Assembly (NCBI RefSeq): GCF_022179725.1
Contig: NZ_BPRC01000022.1
Span: 1-64,000 of the forward strand
Length of the DNA stretch: 64,000 nt
Direction: 5' to 3'
Origin: Methylorubrum aminovorans
GTDB taxonomy: Bacteria > Pseudomonadota > Alphaproteobacteria > Rhizobiales > Beijerinckiaceae
The position numbers and the translations under genes were made by a program. The notes under the pieces were generated by a model. The model did not search any database and was not told the DNA's origin. It was given only the letters and a program-made list of their open reading frames with translations. Position 1 is the first letter of the stretch. Every line of letters begins with the position of its first letter. Below, one piece after another: positions 35,931 to 44,861 of the stretch.

Positions 35931-36050
35931 GGCGCGCGGGGTGAGGCTCGCTGCGGGTCGGACGGTGACGACGTTGCCGATGACCCTGCCCGGACGATCG
36001 GGCGAAAGCAGGGCGTGCCGGCCCGGACGATGCGCTTGCTTCCTGTCTCT

Positions 36051-36096
36051 GCATCGTCTTGTTCCGAAAGCTGGTGGCCACCTTTCGGGACGATGC
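36051..36096 (+). repeat. REP-like palindromic element, copy 2
   Basis: A 46-nt element with the same outer (GCATCGTC/GACGATGC) and inner (CCGAAAG/CTTTCGG) arms as 6359-6404. It is arranged head to tail with the next copy, 17 bp apart. Confidence 0.85.
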
Positions 36097-36113
36097 GCAC
36101 GCTCCTTGTCTTT

Positions 36114-36159
36114 GCATCGTCTTGTTCCGAAAGCCGGTGACCACCTTTCGGGACGATGC
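36114..36159 (+). repeat. REP-like palindromic element, copy 3
   Basis: The third 46-nt copy, ending one base before the stop codon of ccmH on the minus strand. A partial fourth (CCGGACGATGC, 36022-36032) lies just to the left. Confidence 0.85.
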
Positions 36160-36160
36160 A

Positions 36161-36628
36161 CTATGGCCGCTTGAGCAGCGCCTCGACCTCGGCCTTCTCC
36201 GCGGCGGACAGGTCGTCGGTCTTCGGCGTGCGGCGGCGCGACAGGCGCCAGATGCCGAAGGCGCCCAGCCCCACCGCAAGCAGCGGGCTCAGCCAGAGCA
36301 GCAGCGTGTGCCAGCCGAAGACGGGGCGCAGCAGCACGAACTCGCCGTAGCGGGCGACGACGTAATCGACGACCTGACCGTTGCTGTCGCCCTCTTTCAG
36401 CCGCTCGCGCACCAGCACGCGCAGATCCTTGGCGAGCGGCGCGTCCGAATCGTCGATCGACTGGTTCTGGCAGACGAGGCAGCGCAGACCTTCCGAGATC
36501 TGCCGCGCCCGCGCCTCCATGGCAGGGTCCTTCAGCACCTCGTCCGGCTGCACGGCGAGCGCCGGGAGAGCGAAGAGGCTCAGGGTAAGCGCGACGGAGA
36601 GGACCAACCGACGATGATCATATCTCAT
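36161..36628 (-). CDS. ccmH: Cytochrome c maturation protein CcmH (CycL type)
   Basis: A 155-residue membrane-anchored thiol oxidoreductase. A signal peptide (ending FALPALA) is followed by the redox motif LRCLVCQNQS (CxxC) and one C-terminal transmembrane helix (LLLWLSPLLAVGLGAFGIW). It reduces the apocytochrome CxxCH thiols before haem attachment by CcmF. It is the last of the ccmI-E-F-H order. Its stop abuts a REP repeat. Confidence 0.93.
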   Translation of the reverse strand: MRYDHRRLVLSVALTLSLFALPALAVQPDEVLKDPAMEARARQISEGLRCLVCQNQSIDDSDAPLAKDLRVLVRERLKEGDSNGQVVDYVVARYGEFVLLRPVFGWHTLLLWLSPLLAVGLGAFGIWRLSRRRTPKTDDLSAAEKAEVEALLKRP

Positions 36629-36732
36629 CGTCGGTTGCCCCTGCGACGGCGGGGCGGCGGTCGTCCGCCGGACGCTCGGACCAAGGCCATCGGTCATGGT
36701 CCGAGCCGCACGATCAGAAGAGCGAAGCCGGG

Positions 36733-38733
36733 TCATTCGGCGGGCACCGCGGAGGGGGGCAGCTTGGCGCGCGCCTTGACCGGGGCGCCGACGCGCATGC
36801 GCCGGTCGGTGAGCGAGAGGCCGCCGCCCGCCGCCATGATGAGCGAACCGATCCAGATCAGCAGCACCAGCGGCTTGTAGTAGAGCCGCATGCCGATCGA
36901 GCCGTCGGGCATCACTTCGCCGAGGCTGGCGTAGATCTGGCTGACCCCGACCGTCTTCAGGCCGGATTCGGTCACCGTCATCCGGCGAGAGGGGTAGAAG
37001 CGCTTTCCGGTCTCGGTCGTGCCGACATAGTCGCCCGCGCGGTTGCGCAGCGTCAGGAAGGCGGTGGTCTCCTCGTAGTTCGCGCCCTTGGTCGGGCCGA
37101 CCCGGTCGAGGGTGGCGACGTAGGGGCCGGAGGCGACCTGTCCGCCCGGTCGGATCGTGGCCAGCCCCTCCGTCGCCCAGCCCTGCCCGGCGATGCCGAG
37201 GACGACGACGCCGACACCGGCATGGGCCAGAGCCGTGCCCCAGGCCGAGCGCGGCAGGCCGATCGCCCGGCGCCAGGTCGTGCCGAGGTCGTGCGTCCGG
37301 TTCTGGCCGTAGCCGCGGGCTCGCGCCCAGATCTCCAGCGCCGAGCCGATGATGAGGTAGGCGCCGAAGCCGAGGCCGACCGGCGCCATGACGGGACCGC
37401 CCCAGGTCCAGGCGGCGGCGGCCAGGCCCACGACGAGCGCCACCGCGAAGGCCGCGAGCAGGCGCTGCGCAGCCGCGGCGGCATCCCCCCGCTTCCACGC
37501 AAGCGCCTGCCCGAACGGCACGATCACGAGGAGCGGCAGCGCCAGCGGGATGAAGGTCCAGTTGAAGAAGGGAGGGCCGACCGAGATTTTTTCACCCGTC
37601 AGCATCTCGAGAAGCAGCGGGTAGAGCGTGCCGACGAACACCGTGGCGCAGGCGGCCACCAGGAACAGGTTGTTCATCACCAAGGCCCCCTCGCGGGAGA
37701 TCGGCGCGAACAGGCCGCCCTGGCGCAGGCTCGGCGCGCGCCACGCGAACAGGCTGAGCGCCCCGCCGATGAACAGGGCGAGGATCGCGAGGATGAACAC
37801 GCCGCGGCTCGGATCGGAGGCGAAGCTGTGCACCGAGGTGAGGAGCCCCGAGCGGACGATGAAGGTGCCGACCAGTGAGAGCGAGAAGGTGAGGATGGCC
37901 AGCAGGACCGTCCAGACCTTGAGCGCGTCGCGTTTCTCCATGACGACGATGGAGTGCAGGAGCGCGGTGCCGGCGATCCAGGGCATCAGCGAGGCGTTCT
38001 CGACCGGGTCCCAGAACCACCAGCCGCCCCAGCCGAGCTCGTAATAGGCCCAGTACGAGCCCATGGCGATGCCGAGCGTCAGGAAGCTCCAGGCGATCAG
38101 GGCCCAGGGCCGCACCGCCCGCGCCCAGACCGCGTCGATGCGGCCCTCGATCAGGGCCGCGACGGCGAAGGCGAAGGTGACCGAGAAGCCGACATAGCCG
38201 AGGTAGAGCAGCGGCGGATGGATCGCGAGGCCGAGATCCTGGAGCAGCGGATTGAGGTCGTTGCCCTCCAGCGGCGCGGGGGCCACGCGGGCGAACGGGT
38301 TCGACGTCATGATGATGAACAGCACGAACACGAAGGTGACGCTCGCCTGCACCATCAGCGTGTTGGTGCGCAGCACCGGCGGCACCGAATTCTTGGCGGT
38401 GGCGACCCAGGCGCCGAACAGGGCAAGGATCAGCACCCAGAGGAGCATCGAGCCCTCGTGGTTCCCCCAGACGCCGGAGATCTTGTAGATCAGGGGCTTG
38501 GCGGTGTGCGAGTTCTCGACGACGTTCTGGACCGAGAAGTCCGAGGTCACGTGCGCGTAGGTGAGCGCGCAGAAGGCGAACAGGATGCAGGCGAAGGTGC
38601 CGAGCGCGGCAGGCCCCGCCACCTCGCGCAACGCGGCATCGCCCGAGCGGGCGGCCCAGGCCGGCATCACCGCCTGCACCAGGGAGAGCGCCAGCGCGAG
38701 CGCCAGCGCGTAATGGCCGATCTCGACGATCAC
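36733..38733 (-). CDS. ccmF: Cytochrome c-type biogenesis protein CcmF (haem lyase)
   Basis: A 666-residue polytopic protein of the haem-handling family. The WWD signature is plain in GWGGWWFWDPVENASLMPW. Conserved histidines sit in segments such as GNHEGSMLLWVLIL and IHPPLLYLGYVGFS. It ligates haem from holo-CcmE to apocytochrome c. There is no ATG at the conserved N-terminus (IVEIGHYALALALAL), so GTG 38733 is proposed. It lies 58 bp after ccmE on the same strand. Confidence 0.95.
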   Translation of the reverse strand: MIVEIGHYALALALALSLVQAVMPAWAARSGDAALREVAGPAALGTFACILFAFCALTYAHVTSDFSVQNVVENSHTAKPLIYKISGVWGNHEGSMLLWVLILALFGAWVATAKNSVPPVLRTNTLMVQASVTFVFVLFIIMTSNPFARVAPAPLEGNDLNPLLQDLGLAIHPPLLYLGYVGFSVTFAFAVAALIEGRIDAVWARAVRPWALIAWSFLTLGIAMGSYWAYYELGWGGWWFWDPVENASLMPWIAGTALLHSIVVMEKRDALKVWTVLLAILTFSLSLVGTFIVRSGLLTSVHSFASDPSRGVFILAILALFIGGALSLFAWRAPSLRQGGLFAPISREGALVMNNLFLVAACATVFVGTLYPLLLEMLTGEKISVGPPFFNWTFIPLALPLLVIVPFGQALAWKRGDAAAAAQRLLAAFAVALVVGLAAAAWTWGGPVMAPVGLGFGAYLIIGSALEIWARARGYGQNRTHDLGTTWRRAIGLPRSAWGTALAHAGVGVVVLGIAGQGWATEGLATIRPGGQVASGPYVATLDRVGPTKGANYEETTAFLTLRNRAGDYVGTTETGKRFYPSRRMTVTESGLKTVGVSQIYASLGEVMPDGSIGMRLYYKPLVLLIWIGSLIMAAGGGLSLTDRRMRVGAPVKARAKLPPSAVPAE

Positions 38734-38791
38734 CGGCGGCTCCCTCGCGCGGATTCGGTCCGGATGGTCATGAAATTCCTCACCGAAGCTT

Positions 38792-39313
38792 TCACCGCTC
38801 GCTGCGCTGGCCCAGGGCGGCGTCGGCCGAGGCCGGTTTCGCCGCGTCCTTCGCCGCGTCCTTGGGGGCTTCCTTGCCCCCGCCTTCCTGCCAGCGTCCC
38901 TGCGCCTTGAGGGCGTCGGCGACCTCGCGGGGCATGTAGTTCTCGTCGTGCTTGGCCAGGACCGTGTCGGCCCGGAACACGCCGCCAGCGTCGAGCTTGC
39001 CCTCGGCGACGATGCCCTGGCCCTCACGGAACAGGTCGGGCAGCAGGCCGCGATACTGCACCGGAACCGTGGCGTTGGTGTCGGTCACGGAAAACTCGAC
39101 GTTCTGGTCGGGCCCGCGCTTGACCGACCCCTCCGTCACGAGACCGCCGAGGCGGAAGCGGGTGCCCGGCGCGACGCCCTGCGCCGCCACCTCGGCGGGC
39201 GAGCGGAAGAACACGATCGAGCCGCTCATGGCCGACAGGATCAGCCCGAGCGCCAGCGCCAGCACGGCACCGCAGGCGGCGATGAGGATCAGGCGGCGGC
39301 TCTTGCGGGTCAC
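38792..39313 (-). CDS. ccmE: Cytochrome c maturation haem chaperone CcmE
   Basis: A 173-residue protein with one N-terminal transmembrane helix and the periplasmic OB-fold. The covalent haem site is LAKHDENYMP, with the conserved His and the Tyr ligand. It receives haem from CcmC and hands it to CcmF. The C-terminal tail (about 35 residues) is charged and low in complexity. It precedes ccmF. Confidence 0.95.
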   Translation of the reverse strand: MTRKSRRLILIAACGAVLALALGLILSAMSGSIVFFRSPAEVAAQGVAPGTRFRLGGLVTEGSVKRGPDQNVEFSVTDTNATVPVQYRGLLPDLFREGQGIVAEGKLDAGGVFRADTVLAKHDENYMPREVADALKAQGRWQEGGGKEAPKDAAKDAAKPASADAALGQRSER

Positions 39314-39473
39314 GACGGTTCCGTCCCGGTTCGTCGGCTTCTTCTCGACCCTTCAGGCTGACGCATGCCTGAAGGCGGTCCGACGTCTGCGATTGATCAA
39401 GACCGGTTTCGGCCCGACCGCCCGCCGGGTCAAGGTTGGGCGGGCGGGACCGATTGTCAGGGGATACGGCGGG

Positions 39474-41024
39474 CTACGGCTGAGCCGGGTTCAGGCCGAG
39501 CTCCTTGCCCAGCGCATCGAGGCGCTCCACCGCAGTCGGATTGGCGGCGAGCGCCATCTTGGCCCGGTCGAGCGCCTGGGCTGCGGCGGCGCGGTCGCCG
39601 AGGACGCCGTAGGAGCGCACGAGCCGCATCCACTCGTCGGCGGAGCCGCCCTTGGCCGCGAGCCGCCGGTCGAGACTTGCGACCATGCCGCGGATCGCCG
39701 CCTCGCGCTCGGCCGGCGGCATCGCCTTGATCGCGGCGGCCGCGGCGTCGGGCTCGGCGGTCTTCTCACCGGACCTGTCGCCAATCTTTTCTCCAGCCTC
39801 CGGCTTCGGCGGCGCGCCGGCTCCGGGCAGGCCGAGTTCGTGGGCCTGCGTGTCGAGGCGGGCCAGCGCCTCGGGATCGTCGCGAAAGGCCTTGCGCGCC
39901 CGCTCCAGGGCGTCGAGCGCCTTGTCGCGCTCGCCGAGCACCGCGTGGGAGCGCACGAGGCGCAGCCACTCGTCCGCCGAACCGCCCTGCTTGGCCAGGC
40001 GCCGCTCCAGCCCCTCGACCATGCCGCGGATCGCGTCGATCCGCTCGGAAGGCGGCAGGGCCTGAATGTTGCTGCCGGGCCCGGCCACCGGAGCCTCGGA
40101 CATCGGACCGTCCTTGGCCCCCTCCCCGCTCCCGTCGGCCTTCGGCGCGGCGGTGGTCTCGCCCTTCAGCCGGGCGAGGTTGTCCCGCACCGTCGGCAGC
40201 CAGGGCGCATCCGCGGGGGCGGAGGCCGCCATCGCCTCGAGCCGCCGCACGGCCCCAGCCACGTCGCCGGACTGCTCGTCGCCGCGGGCGAGATAGAACT
40301 GGGGCTTGGCCGCCTTGGGATCGGCGGCGAGCGCCCGGCCCAGCACCTTGCGCGCCTCCGGCGAGACCGTGCCGTCGGCCGCCGCGACCAAGGCCTCGCC
40401 CCAATCGGACAGAGCCTGCGCATCCTCGCCCTTGAGGCGGGCGAGCGCCGCGTAGGCACGGGCCGCGTCGTCGAAGCGCCCGAGCCGCATGTAGACCGGC
40501 CCGAGCACGCTCCAGCCGCGGGCATCGTCCGGGTGGTTGGCGAGCCGCGCCTCGATCTGGCCGATGGCGGTCATCAGATCCTGCGCGCCGGCCCGCGTCG
40601 CCTTGCGGTCGGCGTCGGTCTGCGAGGGGAGGTTCGGCGAGCCGTAGAGGCCGTAGACGACGAGCGCGACGAGGGGAATCGTGGAGAGCGCGAAGGCGGA
40701 GGCCGCCCGGCGCTGGCGCAGATGCGGCTCGGCGATCGGCGCGGCGCCCGACGCCTCGGCCCGCTCCTCGCGGCTCGCGCGCAGCAGCCGGCGCGCGGCC
40801 TCGGCGCGCGCCGCCTCGGCCTCGGCCGGAGCGATGAGGCCGCGGCCGAGATCGCGCTCGATCTCGGCGAGTTGATCCTCGTAGAAGCCGGTTTCGGTGG
40901 CGAGGCCGTCGCTGCCTTCCGCCTCGGGCGCGGCACCGTGCCGGCGGCGGCGCGACATCGGCCAGAGCAGCGCGAACACGGCTGCGCCGGTCATGGCCGC
41001 CAGGATGAACCAGATCGCCGTCAT
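39474..41024 (-). CDS. ccmI: Cytochrome c maturation apocytochrome chaperone CcmI
   Basis: A 516-residue protein with two N-terminal transmembrane segments (about 1-20 and 103-121) and a TPR-rich periplasmic part that holds the apocytochrome. Unusually, the C-terminal half contains a direct duplication: two segments of about 76 residues sharing blocks such as GGSADEW-LRLVRS and AIRGMV (about nt 39832-40059 and 39495-39722), joined by a low-complexity Ala/Glu/Lys linker. ATG 41024 is the first ATG. First gene of ccmIEFH. Confidence 0.88.
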   Translation of the reverse strand: MTAIWFILAAMTGAAVFALLWPMSRRRRHGAAPEAEGSDGLATETGFYEDQLAEIERDLGRGLIAPAEAEAARAEAARRLLRASREERAEASGAAPIAEPHLRQRRAASAFALSTIPLVALVVYGLYGSPNLPSQTDADRKATRAGAQDLMTAIGQIEARLANHPDDARGWSVLGPVYMRLGRFDDAARAYAALARLKGEDAQALSDWGEALVAAADGTVSPEARKVLGRALAADPKAAKPQFYLARGDEQSGDVAGAVRRLEAMAASAPADAPWLPTVRDNLARLKGETTAAPKADGSGEGAKDGPMSEAPVAGPGSNIQALPPSERIDAIRGMVEGLERRLAKQGGSADEWLRLVRSHAVLGERDKALDALERARKAFRDDPEALARLDTQAHELGLPGAGAPPKPEAGEKIGDRSGEKTAEPDAAAAAIKAMPPAEREAAIRGMVASLDRRLAAKGGSADEWMRLVRSYGVLGDRAAAAQALDRAKMALAANPTAVERLDALGKELGLNPAQP

Positions 41025-41171
41025 CAGACCCAAAAATTTAAGCTCGGCCCCGTGTAGAGCCCGAGTGGAGCCCGCACGACATCGATTCCGGGTGACACGT
41101 CGTCACGCGGGGGCGAAGCAGGGCCATAACACAGGCGGGATGCGGCGTAACCTTCGCCGGTCCGCCGCCAC

Positions 41172-42587
41172 TCAACGTTGCCCCGCCCCGGCGGGCGCGT
41201 CGCCCGGCACCTCGATCACGGCGCGCAGGCCCCCCAGCGTCGCCGCCTCAAGCCGGAAGCGGCCGCGGTAGAGCGCGGCGAGATCGGCAACGATCGACAG
41301 GCCGAGGCCGGAACCGGGCTTGGTCTCGTCGAGGCGCCGGCCGCGCTTGAGCACCGCGGCGCGGTCCTCTTCCGGCAGACCGGGTCCGTCGTCCTCCACC
41401 GCCACCAGCAGGTGGGGATAATCGTGCTCGCCCGTCGGCGCGGCGGAGATCGAGACCCGCCCCGTCGCCCATTTCGAGGCGTTGTCGACGAGATTGCCGA
41501 TCATCTCCTCGAAATCCTGCTTCTCGCCGCGGAAGCGCAGGCCCGGCGGCACGTGGACCTCGTAGGCGATGTCCTTGTCGCGGTAGATCTTGCCGAAGGT
41601 CCGGACCAGGCCGGCCAGCGCCGGCTCGACTTCGGTGGAGGTGCCGAGGGTGCCGGCGAGCGCCGCGGCGCGGGCGCGGTCGAGGTGGTAGTTCACCTGA
41701 TCGCGCATCACCGCCGCTTGCTCGCGGATCTTCTCGGACAATTCGGGCGGGGCGTCGCTGCCGCCGGCCTCGTTGACGATGATCGAGAGCGGGGTCTTCA
41801 GCGCATGGGCGAGGTTGCCGACCTGGGTGCGGGCGCGCTCCAGGATCTCGCGGTTGGTCTCGATCAGGAGGTTGATCTCGCCCGCCAGCGGGGCGATGTC
41901 GCGGGGATACTCGCCGTCGATCCGGTCGGCCTCGCCGCGGCGGATCGAACCGAGCGCCGTGCGCAGCTTGCGCAAGGGCGCGAGGCCGAAGCGGATCTGC
42001 AGGAGCGCAGTGGCCGCGAGCGAGAAGCCGAGCAGGCCGAAGGTCATGAATAGCGAGAAGCGGAAACGCTCGACGTCGTTGACGATCTCGTCGGCGGGTC
42101 CTGCCACCCGCACGGTATAGCGGCCGTCCGCGCCGACATCGACGTCGCGCTCAACGATGCGCAGCGTCCGGTCATCCTGGCCGCGGCCGTAGCCCTGGCG
42201 GATCTGGCCGATGGTGGCGGTGCCGGCCTGATCGGGGCCTTTCAGCGGCACGCCGACGAGCGAGCGCGAGGTGCGCAGGTCCCGCGGTTTGGCATCGGCG
42301 CGCCCGACCTGCCAGTACCAGCCCGACAGCGGCAGGTCGAAGCGGGGATCGCCGAGCGAGAACGAGCGGGTCTCGGGCTCGCTCGGGGAGACGAGATCGG
42401 TGGCGAGGTTGTTGGCGAAGACGAGCAGGCGGCTGTCGAAGGCGCGCTCGGTGTTCTCGCGGTAGAGCGTGGTGAGGATGAAGGCCGCGATGACGAGGAT
42501 CGCGGTGCTCGACAGGAACGACGAGACCGCGAGCCGCACCGCGATCGAGCGGCGGCGCAAGGGGAGCCAGGCGAGGCGGTCGGTCAT
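41172..42587 (-). CDS. Sensor histidine kinase (PhoQ/TctE-like)
   Basis: A 471-residue inner-membrane kinase. Two transmembrane segments (about 20-41 and 178-198) bracket a periplasmic sensor. A HAMP follows, then HisKA with the phospho-acceptor in VGNLAHALKTPLSII, and HATPase_c (DNASKWATG, DDGPGLPE, GSGLGLSIV). Its presumed partner, an OmpR-type regulator, lies at 43319-43996 on the same strand, but an oppositely oriented vapBC separates them. A periplasmic PepSY protein upstream may feed the signal. Confidence 0.92.
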   Translation of the reverse strand: MTDRLAWLPLRRRSIAVRLAVSSFLSSTAILVIAAFILTTLYRENTERAFDSRLLVFANNLATDLVSPSEPETRSFSLGDPRFDLPLSGWYWQVGRADAKPRDLRTSRSLVGVPLKGPDQAGTATIGQIRQGYGRGQDDRTLRIVERDVDVGADGRYTVRVAGPADEIVNDVERFRFSLFMTFGLLGFSLAATALLQIRFGLAPLRKLRTALGSIRRGEADRIDGEYPRDIAPLAGEINLLIETNREILERARTQVGNLAHALKTPLSIIVNEAGGSDAPPELSEKIREQAAVMRDQVNYHLDRARAAALAGTLGTSTEVEPALAGLVRTFGKIYRDKDIAYEVHVPPGLRFRGEKQDFEEMIGNLVDNASKWATGRVSISAAPTGEHDYPHLLVAVEDDGPGLPEEDRAAVLKRGRRLDETKPGSGLGLSIVADLAALYRGRFRLEAATLGGLRAVIEVPGDAPAGAGQR

Positions 42588-42679
42588 GGGCCTTCACTCG
42601 AAACGCCGCTCGCACGCGGAGACGCCGGCATGTACATCATGCGCGACGGCTTTCTACACAGCGACGACGCGAGACGCTC

Positions 42680-42916
42680 ATGGCCCTGCACATCCGCGAT
42701 GCGGAAACGGACCGCCTTGTCCGCCTACTGGCCGAGCAGAAGGGCATTCCACTCACCGAGGCGATCAAGGTCGCCGTACGCAACGAGCTGGAGCGGGAAG
42801 CGCAGCGGCCCGCCCTCTGGGAGCGGCTGAAGCCGCTGCACGAGCGCGTGGCTGCCCGCCCCTCCACGGGCCTTGAGGCCGACAAAGCCTTTTTCGATGG
42901 ACTGAACGACGAGTGA
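42680..42916 (+). CDS. vapB: VapB-type antitoxin, second pair
   Basis: A 78-residue antitoxin of the Rv0623/VapB type: the start MALHIRDAETDRLVRLLAEQ and then PLTEAIKVAVRNELEREAQR. It overlaps the next gene in TGATG (42914-42918). TGTACA (42631-42636) flanked by GCATG and CATGC upstream may be the operator. It is homologous to but clearly different from the pair at 10566. Located in the gap between a response regulator and its kinase. Confidence 0.85.
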   Translation: MALHIRDAETDRLVRLLAEQKGIPLTEAIKVAVRNELEREAQRPALWERLKPLHERVAARPSTGLEADKAFFDGLNDE

Positions 42917-43314
42917 TGTTCGTCGACGCCTCTGCCCTCATCGCCATCATCACGGAGGAGCCTGAGGGGCGGGCCCTCGCTGGGCGCCTCGAGAGGACGG
43001 GAGCCGCGATCACCTCGCCGATTGCCGTCTATGAGGCGACTCTCGGCATCGCCCGCAAGAAGCAGGGCGGACTCAAGGCGGCCCGAGCGGATATCGAGAT
43101 GCTGCTCGACCTTGCGCGGATCCGCCTCGTCCCCATCACCACGGACGATGCGGGTCGGGCGCTCGACGCCTTCGCGCGCTACGGGAAAGGAACAGGGCAT
43201 CTGGCCCGGCTCAACATGGGCGACTGCTTTGCCTACGCGGTCGCTCGGAATCACGGCGTGCCGCTCCTCTACAAGGGCGAGGATTTCGCACTCACCGATC
43301 TCGGCGGCCAATGA
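42916..43314 (+). CDS. vapC: VapC PIN-domain toxin, second pair
   Basis: A 132-residue PIN ribonuclease. Active-site acids: Asp in MFVDASALIAI, Glu in VYEATLGIAR, Asp in LNMGDCFAYAV. ATG 42916 overlaps the vapB stop by one base; GTG 42913 is possible. Its stop is 2 bp from the stop of the convergent response regulator. All catalytic residues are intact. Confidence 0.9.
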   Translation: MFVDASALIAIITEEPEGRALAGRLERTGAAITSPIAVYEATLGIARKKQGGLKAARADIEMLLDLARIRLVPITTDDAGRALDAFARYGKGTGHLARLNMGDCFAYAVARNHGVPLLYKGEDFALTDLGGQ

Positions 43315-43318
43315 CGGC

Positions 43319-43996
43319 TCACCCTCGCCCGGGCGGCTGGTTCGGATCGATCAGGTAGCCCAAGCCCCGCACCGTCTGGATCAGATCGACGGCGAGCTTC
43401 TTGCGCAGCCGCCCGACGAACACCTCGATGGTGTTGGAATCCCTGTCGAAATCCTGGTCGTAGAGGTGCTCGGTCAGCTCGGCGCGGGAGACGACGCGGC
43501 CGGTGTGGTGCATCAGGTAGGAGAGCAGGCGGTACTCGTGGCTCGTCAGCTTGATCGGGGCGCCGTCGACGAAGACGCGGCCCGAGCGGGTGTCGAGGGT
43601 GACGGGACCGCACGAGATCTGACTGCTGGCATGACCGGCCGCGCGGCGAAGGATCGCGCGCACGCGGGCCATCAGCTCCTCCATGTGGAAGGGCTTGGTG
43701 ACGTAATCGTCGGCGCCCGCGTCGAAGCCGTCGACCTTGTCGGACCAGCGGTCGCGGGCGGTGAGGATGATGACGGGAGTCTTCACTCCGGCCCGGCGCC
43801 AGTTCTGGAGCACGGTGACGCCGTCGGCCTTAGGCAGGCCCATGTCGAGGATGATGGCGTCGTAGGGTTCGTTCTCGCCGAGATAGCCGCCCTCCTCGCC
43901 GTCGAACGCCTTGTCGGCGACGTAGCCGGCCTCCTCCAGCGCGGCGACGACCTGTCGGTTGATGTCACGGTCATCCTCGACCACGAGCAGACGCAC
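43319..43996 (-). CDS. OmpR/PhoB-family response regulator
   Basis: A 225-residue regulator. The receiver domain (1-115) has the acidic pair in VVEDDRDI and the phospho-acceptor Asp in IILDMGLPKADG; Thr/Lys switch residues are in ILTARD and DYVTKPF. The winged helix (about 128-222) carries YRLLSYLMHHTGRVVSRAEL and IEVFVGRLRKKL. It follows a PepSY-protein gene and is separated from the kinase gene by the vapBC pair. Confidence 0.94.
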   Translation of the reverse strand: MRLLVVEDDRDINRQVVAALEEAGYVADKAFDGEEGGYLGENEPYDAIILDMGLPKADGVTVLQNWRRAGVKTPVIILTARDRWSDKVDGFDAGADDYVTKPFHMEELMARVRAILRRAAGHASSQISCGPVTLDTRSGRVFVDGAPIKLTSHEYRLLSYLMHHTGRVVSRAELTEHLYDQDFDRDSNTIEVFVGRLRKKLAVDLIQTVRGLGYLIDPNQPPGRG

Positions 43997-44045
43997 GGTC
44001 GCTACTCCTCATCCGGGGCGGCGAAGGGCGCCCTGACCGGCCGCC

Positions 44046-44417
44046 TTACCACTGCCCGCTCACTTGCCCCGACTGGGCATCGACCATGACGTGCATGAAT
44101 TGCCCGTCCCGGCGCAAGGCCGTCAGCAGGTAGACGAGCCCCGCCTCGTGCCGGCACAGGCTCGCCCGCTGGATCTCGGCACGGGGGATGATCTGGCGTG
44201 CCGCGCGGATTGCGGCGATGGGCGGCACGACGCGTTTCTCGGCCACCGCCTCGCGCAGATCGGCGGGCGAGAGGCAATCGTCGCCGCGGTTCAGGGGCTC
44301 CTGCCGCGCCGGCGCGGGCGAAAGCGCTCCGGTCTCCTCGGCAAGCGGGCCGACCGCCCCCGCCGCGAGAACCGCGGCGGTCGAGACGACGATCAACAGG
44401 GCGAGAGCTTGGCGCAT
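44046..44417 (-). CDS. PepSY-like periplasmic protein
   Basis: A 123-residue secreted protein. A signal peptide (MRQALALLIVVSTAAVLAAG) is followed by a region shared with PepSY domains (DLREAVAEKRVVPPIAAIRA, EIQRASLC, GQFMHVMVDAQSGQV). Such genes commonly precede PhoPQ-like two-component systems and may modulate the sensor. It lies 49 bp upstream of the regulator. A start further upstream is open but lacks signal character. Confidence 0.75.
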   Translation of the reverse strand: MRQALALLIVVSTAAVLAAGAVGPLAEETGALSPAPARQEPLNRGDDCLSPADLREAVAEKRVVPPIAAIRAARQIIPRAEIQRASLCRHEAGLVYLLTALRRDGQFMHVMVDAQSGQVSGQW

Positions 44418-44613
44418 CGGGGGTGACTGTCGCGCCAGCGCACTGAATGCGTCCTGAATGTTCGCGAGCGCGGACGCCCTCGATGGTGCAGGCGGCGTGA
44501 AATCTGTCTTACGGTCGAGGGCCATGTCCGGGTCGGCAATGTTGCCGAGAACAAGGCGGAACCGGTCCCGGGGGTTCCCCGTCGGAAGCGCGCGGCACAT
44601 CCGTAGCGGGCAC

Positions 44614-44841
44614 TCACTCGGCGCCCGCGCGAAGGCGGCGCTCGCCGCAGACGCGCAGGGCGAGGATCGCGAGATCCCCGCTGTCGACGGCGTCGAGCGC
44701 GGCCCGGCGCAGGGCGATCAGCGAGCGCTCGAAGCCGTGACGGGCCGCCGCCAAGCGCCCGACAGCGGCGCGGGACCGGCTTCGGCGGGAGGACCGCCGT
44801 GCGGGCCGGTCTGGGCCGGCGGCGGAAGCAGGGGCAGGCAT
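44614..44841 (-). CDS. Hypothetical small basic protein
   Basis: A 75-residue Arg/Ala-rich protein, unrecognised. An AGGAA lies about 9 bases before ATG 44841, and the gene starts 20 bp after the upstream small gene, so they are probably one transcript. Its middle is amphipathic helix (RHGFERSLIALRRAALDAVD). It is the last of three small genes running away from the AT-rich spacer at 45.5 kb. Confidence 0.5.
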   Translation of the reverse strand: MPAPASAAGPDRPARRSSRRSRSRAAVGRLAAARHGFERSLIALRRAALDAVDSGDLAILALRVCGERRLRAGAE

Positions 44842-44861
44842 GGGAGATTTCCTGTGACAGG

